Positions 29,676 through 34,134 of a stretch of 34,134 nucleotides of DNA are shown here, one piece after another; within the stretch, counting starts at the first letter, position 1; every line of letters starts with the position of its first letter. The stretch is from Patescibacteria group bacterium (GTDB lineage: Bacteria > Patescibacteriota > Minisyncoccia > Moranbacterales > DUUL01): assembly GCA_015493225.1 (NCBI GenBank), contig WGDO01000013.1, forward strand, positions 1 through 34,134, written 5' to 3'. Made by a program: the position numbers and the translations under genes. The notes under the pieces are model-generated. The model was given only the letters and a program-made list of their open reading frames with translations, had not been told where the DNA came from and ran no database searches.

Positions 29676-30479
29676 ATGAAAAGTAAAATTATAGCTGGAA
29701 TTATCGCTTTGGTGGCAATGGTTATTATTGTTCCAACAAGCAATGCTTCCATGGAAGAAAATGGGGGATCAGGATATGGAGGAGATGCTCCAGCCTGTAC
29801 AATATATGCTAATCCTGACACCATTGATGTTAATGGAGCCACAACTTTAATTTGGCATGTTAATGAAAATGTTACCAGAGGATATCTTCATCCAAAAGGG
29901 TCAACTGATTGGATGCAAGAAATTGACCTAAATGGAACCTGGTGGATTTCTGGAATTGTAGATACTCGAGATTATACTTTGACTGTGAAATCTGCCGACG
30001 GACAAACTGCCGATTGTGATGCTCATATCACCGTAAACGAAGAAACAAACGAAGAATTAACTTGTGAGATGTCTGCTAATCCTGCTAGCATTGCTTCTGG
30101 AGAAGGAACAAGTCTAGTTTGGAGTTCAACTGGTAATGTAGTAAGTGCTTACTTACACCCAACTGGTTCAGAACATTCTTTTGCTGAAGTTGGTCCAAAT
30201 GGCTCTTGGTGGATTGGAGGAATTAATGATAGTAGAAGTTATAGCATTACTTTAACTGATGATGAAGGAAATACTGTAACCTGTGATGCTCCTATTACTG
30301 TAACTACCACTCATGAATGTATTGACTGGGACGGCGATGGCTGGGGATGGGATGGAGAGAAGGGATGTAAAATGCCAGATACTGAAGAAGATAACTCTGC
30401 TGCAGTTTGCTATGACTGGGACGGCGATGGCTGGGGATGGGATGGAGAAAAGGGATGCAAAATGCCAGATGTTGACTAA
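29676..30479 (+). CDS. Secreted protein with two Ig-like modules and two DGDGWGW boxes
   Basis: ATG 29676 starts a clear signal peptide (1-25, KIIAGIIALVAMVIIVPTS); an open frame further upstream is not a plausible N-terminus. The 267-aa product has two Ig-like modules (about 38-125 and 127-213; PACTIYANP...TADCDAHITV and LTCEMSANP...VTCDAPITV) with the same WWISG/WWIGG, LHPKGS and YTL/YSI marks as the protein at 27965. Two Cys-bounded boxes of the form C.DWDGDGWGWDGEKGCKMPD follow and reach the C-terminus. The acidic box could bind calcium, as DxDxDG loops do; similar boxes are, from memory, found in secreted polysaccharide enzymes of marine bacteria. Own promoter and terminator. Confidence 0.8.
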   Translation: MKSKIIAGIIALVAMVIIVPTSNASMEENGGSGYGGDAPACTIYANPDTIDVNGATTLIWHVNENVTRGYLHPKGSTDWMQEIDLNGTWWISGIVDTRDYTLTVKSADGQTADCDAHITVNEETNEELTCEMSANPASIASGEGTSLVWSSTGNVVSAYLHPTGSEHSFAEVGPNGSWWIGGINDSRSYSITLTDDEGNTVTCDAPITVTTTHECIDWDGDGWGWDGEKGCKMPDTEEDNSAAVCYDWDGDGWGWDGEKGCKMPDVD

Positions 30480-30500
30480 AAATATATAGAATATCTTTTC

Positions 30501-30531
30501 AAAAAAGCAGTTAGTAATTAACTGCTTTTTT
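30501..30531 (+). terminator. Rho-independent terminator after the second modular secreted gene
   Basis: AAAAAGCAGTTA (30502-30513) pairs with TAACTGCTTTTT (30519-30530) around 5 nt. Confidence 0.85.
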
Positions 30532-30558
30532 AATAAATATATTAGATTGATTATTTTT

Positions 30559-32061
30559 ATGAAAAACATTAAAAATTATTTTAAAAAATCCGCATTAATT
30601 TTCTTCTACTTGTTAATGTTTATTATTTTTGTAGGAGTATTTTTGAGAATAAAATATCTTGGTAGTGATAGCTATTGGCTGGACGAAGGTTTTACGTTGA
30701 TGCAGGGTAGGGGAGTGGTTAATCATGGTTACCCACTCTTAGATTCAGGTTGGATTGAATGGAAAGATTTATTGATGCCTTACCTAATAGCTCCTTTTAT
30801 TAAATTCTTTGGCTTGCAAAATAGCTTCCTTCTACGCTTACCAGCCGTAATCTTTGGTGTAGCCACCATTATTGTTGGATATTACTTGGTTAAGAGATTA
30901 TTTTCTCGTTTGACGGCTTTGATGTTTGCTATCTTCTTGTCCTTAGGTTATTGGTATATTGCCTGGAGTCAACAGGTGCGGGGCTATTCCGCTCTGATAT
31001 TTTTTGTCTTGTTGTTTTTTTATTTTTTAGTTGAACATTTTAAAAAAGATAAAACTAAATATTTATGGTTGGCATTTTGTACTATAATTCTAGCCACTCT
31101 ATCAAAGACCTTTGGCGCCTTATTGTTAGCTCCTTTTTCATTTTATCTTTTTAAAAGTAGAAAATATAAAATATTATTATTGATTACTCTCCCTAGTATT
31201 TTGGTGATGTTTTTAGCTAAAAATAAAATAAGCAATATTTTTAATCTCCAGAGAGAATTGCATTTTTGTTTCTATATTAAGCAGTATTTGTTGCATTATT
31301 TTGCTACAGTGTCCGTTTTTGGTTGGCTTGGATTATTGGCCTCTTTTTTAAATGATAAAAAAAATAGAATTATCCATGGCAGTATTTTGATATTTATGTT
31401 GGGTGCTCTTATCGTATTTTCAACGATGGTAATTGTTACCGAAGGAAGATATTTATTAATGATTACTCCTTTTTTATTTTTATATACGGCTTATTTTATT
31501 GAATACTTAACGAAAAATTTAGAACACAAAACAACTGCAACTATTTTGATATTTTTAATAGTACTATTTGCTTCTTTTATTTTTGATCATAACATCGTTT
31601 TATTTCCGCAAAAGCATTATAAGTTGGAAACAGGAACTCCACAGCCGAATTATAAACAAGCCTATGGAGTGATAAAAAAGAATGGATTTAAAAAAGAAGA
31701 TGTTATTATATCCGGCAATCCAATGATGGATTTGATTTATTTAAATAAGGTTGATTATACTATTCGTTGGTCTTTGACCGGACGGAGAGGTGATGATATG
31801 TTTAAAAATGGACAAGATATGTATACCGGGGCGGAAAAATTATATAGTCGGGACGGGCGGGGCGGAATAGAAAAAATTAAAAAACTCCAACATAAATTTA
31901 ATGTTTATGTTGTTCTTGACTCCCTGGCCTTGCATCGAATGAACCCAAAACTTAGGGAAGACATCATTCATTCCGATGGGCAGGTTATATTTAAAGAAAA
32001 GGGTCACAACGGTGTCGTCGTTTATTTTTTCAAACACACCCCGAAAAATGTGTCTTTTTAG
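30559..32061 (+). CDS. ArnT/PMT-like (GT39/GT83) membrane glycosyltransferase
   Basis: ATG 30559 is preferred over an in-frame TTG at 30547. The 500-aa product has about 12 transmembrane helices, and its first extracytoplasmic loop contains YWLDEGFTL, with the Asp-Glu pair that is catalytic in PMT/ArnT enzymes. The second loop (YWYIAWSQQVRGYS) and the LPAVIFGVATI region also fit. A C-terminal extracytoplasmic domain (from about 350) follows. It would transfer a sugar from a polyprenyl-phosphate donor, such as one made by the GT2 enzyme at 5070, to a protein or lipid outside. It lies among secreted protein genes, so protein glycosylation is possible. Target unknown. Confidence 0.88.
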   Translation: MKNIKNYFKKSALIFFYLLMFIIFVGVFLRIKYLGSDSYWLDEGFTLMQGRGVVNHGYPLLDSGWIEWKDLLMPYLIAPFIKFFGLQNSFLLRLPAVIFGVATIIVGYYLVKRLFSRLTALMFAIFLSLGYWYIAWSQQVRGYSALIFFVLLFFYFLVEHFKKDKTKYLWLAFCTIILATLSKTFGALLLAPFSFYLFKSRKYKILLLITLPSILVMFLAKNKISNIFNLQRELHFCFYIKQYLLHYFATVSVFGWLGLLASFLNDKKNRIIHGSILIFMLGALIVFSTMVIVTEGRYLLMITPFLFLYTAYFIEYLTKNLEHKTTATILIFLIVLFASFIFDHNIVLFPQKHYKLETGTPQPNYKQAYGVIKKNGFKKEDVIISGNPMMDLIYLNKVDYTIRWSLTGRRGDDMFKNGQDMYTGAEKLYSRDGRGGIEKIKKLQHKFNVYVVLDSLALHRMNPKLREDIIHSDGQVIFKEKGHNGVVVYFFKHTPKNVSF

Positions 32062-32072
32062 TAAAATTTTAT

Positions 32073-32100
32073 TTGATAAAAAATATGTATATGCTAAAGT
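32073..32100 (+). promoter_or_regulatory. Decayed promoter of the four-box gene, copy of the one at 32912
   Basis: TTGATA (32073-32078) and TAAAGT (32095-32100), 16-bp spacing, align base for base with TTGACA...TATAAT at 32912-32939. The -10 box is weaker. The 157-bp element at 32110-32266 separates it from its gene. Confidence 0.5.
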
Positions 32101-32109
32101 TGGTTAATA

Positions 32110-32266
32110 GACCTCTTGCAAAACCCTTCACTATAAAAAACCAACCTTTTTTGCTAATTTTCCTTTAAAATTTTTATCCTATGCTAAGGCATAAGAAAAA
32201 AATTATGCAGAAAAATTAACAGAAAATCTAAGCTTTTTTATTAAACAAAGGGTTTTGCAAGAGGCC
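32110..32266. mobile_element. 157-bp MITE with 19-bp terminal inverted repeats and TA target duplication
   Basis: GACCTCTTGCAAAACCCTT (32110-32128) matches the inverse of 32248-32266 with one mismatch, and TA flanks it on both sides (32108-32109, 32267-32268). No ORF. The leader of the paralogous gene at 32977 lacks it, which shows the empty site. Ends and TA duplication resemble IS5-family (IS427-type) elements; this assignment is tentative. Confidence 0.85.
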
Positions 32267-32299
32267 TAATCAAGAATTTAATATTTAATTTTAATAATT

Positions 32300-32884
32300 A
32301 TGAAACAAAATTTCAAATTATTACTTGCTGGAACTATCTCTATGTTGGTTTTTGCAATTATGGTACTAATCTCCCCAAATAATGCTTTTGGATATAGCTA
32401 TGGGTATAATTATGATGATAACTCCACTGCTGGAGAATGTGTAGATTGGGACGGAGATGGCTGGGGCTGGGACGGAGAGAAGGGATGTAAGATGGATAGT
32501 AATGACGACAATGACAACAATGATAACCAAGATGATAATGGTGATGATAACTCCACTGCTGGAGAATGTGTAGATTGGGACGGAGATGGCTGGGGATGGG
32601 ACGGAGAAAAGGGTTGCAAAATGCCTGACAATGACAATCAAGACAACGATGACCAAGATGATAATGGTGATGATAATTCCACTGCTGGAGAATGTGTAGA
32701 TTGGGACGGAGACGGCTGGGGCTGGGACGGAGAGAAGGGATGTAAGATGCCTGACAATGACAATCAAGACAACGATGACCAAGATGATAATGGTGATGAT
32801 AACTCCACTGCTGGAGAATGTGTAGATTGGGACGGAGACGGCTGGGGCTGGGACGGAGAGAAGGGATGTAAGATGCCTTCTTGA
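32300..32884 (+). CDS. Secreted acidic protein with four tandem DGDGWGW boxes
   Basis: The 194-aa product has a signal peptide (1-31, ending NNAFG) identical to that of the protein at 32977. Four boxes at residues 46-65, 89-108, 131-150 and 173-192, each C-VDWDGDGWGWDGEKG-C plus KM, are joined by Asp/Asn/Gln linkers. Each box has two Cys that could form a disulfide around an acidic, Trp-rich loop; calcium or sugar binding is inferred. The linkers are extremely acidic, the opposite of the basic domains of the sister proteins. The gene is a duplicate of the start of the gene at 32977 with expanded boxes. A MITE sits in its leader. Confidence 0.82.
   Translation: MKQNFKLLLAGTISMLVFAIMVLISPNNAFGYSYGYNYDDNSTAGECVDWDGDGWGWDGEKGCKMDSNDDNDNNDNQDDNGDDNSTAGECVDWDGDGWGWDGEKGCKMPDNDNQDNDDQDDNGDDNSTAGECVDWDGDGWGWDGEKGCKMPDNDNQDNDDQDDNGDDNSTAGECVDWDGDGWGWDGEKGCKMPS
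32423..32884 (+). repeat. In-frame tandem repeat, about 126-bp period, four units
   Basis: Units start at 32423, 32552, 32678 and 32804 (periods 129, 126 and 126), with near-identical DNA including silent positions. The last two units are the most alike, which suggests recent expansion and variable copy number. Confidence 0.9.
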
Positions 32885-32911
32885 TTAAGACACTGCTAAA
32901 GTAAAATTTAC

Positions 32912-32939
32912 TTGACAAAATACATATATATGCTATAAT
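32912..32939 (+). promoter_or_regulatory. Strong promoter of the fourth modular secreted gene
   Basis: TTGACA (32912-32917) and TATAAT (32934-32939), 16-bp spacing, with TGC before the -10. The leader to ATG is about 30 nt, AT-rich. Confidence 0.75.
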
Positions 32940-32976
32940 TAATTGATTAATAATTTAATATTTAATCTTAATGATT

Positions 32977-33465
32977 ATGAAACAAAATTTCAAATTATTA
33001 CTTGCTGGAACTATCTCTATGTTGGTTTTTGCAATCATGGTACTAATCTCCCCGAATAATGCTTTTGGGTATAGCTATAATAATAGTTCCACTGTTGGAG
33101 AATGTGTAGACTTAGATGGTGATGGCTGGGGTTGGGACGGAGAGAAAGGATGTAGAATAGACGACGGTAATGATGTGGAAGATAAGCTTGTCAAGCATAA
33201 AAAATATCGACATCACCATCATAACCCCAAGAAATACAAAAAATATAAAAAATATAAAAGCAGTCACAATAGAAAAATTTATAAAAAAATCAAGCATTGG
33301 AAAAAACATAATCATGCAAAATACCTACAATATAAAGCGGTGTATAAAAGATATAGAGGGCGTTCTTATAAGAGATTACATACAAGCCTAAGTGTTGCAG
33401 AGCGTAGTATTTATAAGGAATACAAAAAATATCGTGGATACAAAAAATATCGACAATCTAGATAG
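32977..33465 (+). CDS. Secreted protein with one DGDGWGW box and the Lys/Tyr-rich basic domain
   Basis: ATG 32977 is chosen over ATG 32971 because it aligns with the sister gene at 32300. The 162-aa product has a signal peptide (1-31), one box (Cys43-Cys59, VDLDGDGWGWDGEKG) and from about residue 72 a basic domain nearly identical to that of the protein at 27965 (for example RKIYKKIKHWKKHN.AKYLQ and KAVYK). It therefore joins modules found separately in the sister proteins. Expected outside the membrane; binding of anionic polymers or DNA is inferred. A strong promoter precedes it and a terminator follows. Confidence 0.82.
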   Translation: MKQNFKLLLAGTISMLVFAIMVLISPNNAFGYSYNNSSTVGECVDLDGDGWGWDGEKGCRIDDGNDVEDKLVKHKKYRHHHHNPKKYKKYKKYKSSHNRKIYKKIKHWKKHNHAKYLQYKAVYKRYRGRSYKRLHTSLSVAERSIYKEYKKYRGYKKYRQSR

Positions 33466-33498
33466 TCTAAAACATGTAAGAAATAAAATTTATTTTAT

Positions 33499-33530
33499 TA
33501 AATACGCCTTCCTCGGAGGCGTATTTTTTT
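33499..33530 (+). terminator. Terminator with AAATACGCCT stem
   Basis: AAATACGCCT (33500-33509) pairs with AGGCGTATTT (33517-33526), and T residues follow. Related in sequence to the terminator at 28683-28736. Confidence 0.85.
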
Positions 33531-33540
33531 TAAAGCCTTT

Positions 33541-33999
33541 AAAGAGGGTAGGGCGTGAGATAATCTTGGGATTAAATATAGTAACGTGGGTGGGTTAGTG
33601 TGTTCTTTCCTGCTTTGGTAAAAATTGTGAACCATGAAAGGTTATGTATTTTAAAAGATGGTGGAATAAGATAAATTAAAATATTATATGTTTAAAAGAT
33701 TAAATATATAATATTTGGAGTAAATAGAAGGAAATATAAGGGAAGTATAGCGTCGCACAATATATCTTTTGCGACATTATATATAAAAAATAGCCTAAAA
33801 ATGCTTTAAATAAGGCTTTTTTGCCTACTTTAAGTGTTTATTAAGGTTCTTTTATACTATTTTTATAGATCATTCTGCACAAATATGCTTTTATTATGGT
33901 CATATTCCCTGCTTTAAATTCCTTTAACTATTGTTATATTTACTTATTTAGTGATTAAGACATTTTTAGTTAAATTTAAAATAAGGCACTGGTAACCGA
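33541..33999. other. Intergenic region without recognised gene
   Basis: AT-rich. A GTCGCA...TGCGAC hairpin lies at about 33751-33775. AGCCT (33792-33796) and AGGCT (33813-33817) with A and T runs on both sides form a weak, possibly two-way terminator. No ORF with coding character and no repeat of the families above was seen. Confidence 0.4.
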
Positions 34000-34134
34000 T
34001 TAGTAGTTTTTCCCAGAATAATTTTCCCGAATATAGCTCATCCAATTATGTATTTTAGGTAGTTTACAACCAGCTAATTCTAAAGGAGATTTATTCCTTC
34101 GACTAGGAAACTCTGATTCCTTTAAGGAATGAAA
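34000..34134 (-). CDS. 3' end of an unidentified minus-strand gene
   Basis: The frame is open from the window edge (34134) to TAA (complement of 34000-34002), 44 codons. The visible part is basic (SEFPSRRNKSPLELAGCKLP, then HNWMSYIREN) and looks like a genuine protein end rather than chance. A transposase C-terminus is possible but no family is recognised with certainty. Confidence 0.45.
   Translation of the reverse strand, partial: FHSLKESEFPSRRNKSPLELAGCKLPKIHNWMSYIRENYSGKNY

Noticed and set aside
32358-32918. Minus-strand open frames rich in Ser, His and Pro opposite the four-box gene
   Set aside because: They arise from the tandem repeat read backwards; the + strand frame has signal peptide and paralogues.
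33392-33598. 68-codon frame over the end of the last secreted gene
   Set aside because: It overlaps the basic-domain gene in another frame and crosses its terminator.

Overview
The window is AT-rich, uses the standard bacterial code (TGA serves as a stop, for example at 11480-11482 and 32882-32884) and has almost every gene on the + strand. Long AT-rich proteins, few clear Shine-Dalgarno sites, four-helix-bundle (S23/IVP) genes, huge GT-C-like membrane proteins, dense dispersed repeats and many toxin-type genes suggest a Patescibacteria/CPR genome (Parcubacteria-like). This is inference from gene style; no rRNA or ribosomal protein is present to confirm it. No tRNA, rRNA or CRISPR array was seen.

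Layout. 1-2731: the 3' part of a large polymorphic-toxin-like gene ending in a lipase domain, followed 5 bp later by a membrane-anchored ankyrin protein (candidate immunity protein). 2732-3315: a repeat-rich intergenic region with a terminator, a perfect palindrome, a promoter and two hairpin repeats. 3316-32061: a surface-glycan locus. It holds a flippase (3316), three GT2 enzymes (5070, 9844, 10661), two GT4 enzymes (6860, 19703), three very hydrophobic GT-C-like proteins (11479, 20862, 26048) and an ArnT/PMT-like transferase (30559). Together they could build, flip and transfer a lipid-linked glycan. Scattered among them are small selfish or toxin-type genes: two S23 genes, NYN RNase, Fic, GIY-YIG, AbiEi/AbiEii and zeta kinase with a 59-aa partner. 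24406-25761 is the only complete minus-strand gene, a secreted FN3/VCBS-like protein with its own promoter and terminator. 27965-33465 holds four related secreted proteins built from shared modules (an Ig-like domain, a Cys-bounded DGDGWGW box and a Lys/Tyr-rich basic domain) plus a membrane-anchored HtrA-like protein that has lost its catalytic residues. At the right edge is the 3' end of an unidentified minus-strand gene.

The most unusual signal is how cargo genes sit in the glycan locus. GIY-YIG, Fic and zeta are each flanked by direct copies of the end of a neighbouring gene: 103/104 identical for GIY-YIG, 37/40 for Fic and about 49/54 for zeta. The GIY-YIG gene is also tightly enclosed by a perfect 25-bp terminal inverted repeat. 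One S23 gene is enclosed by 40-bp inverted arms made of the AAAGTC repeat, and a gene-less version of the same hairpin lies at 3050-3108. The AAAGTC and C-rich repeat families also occur in frame inside protein-coding genes, adding peptide inserts in three glycan proteins and forming the C-termini of two more genes. This recalls Rickettsia palindromic elements but appears to be a different set.
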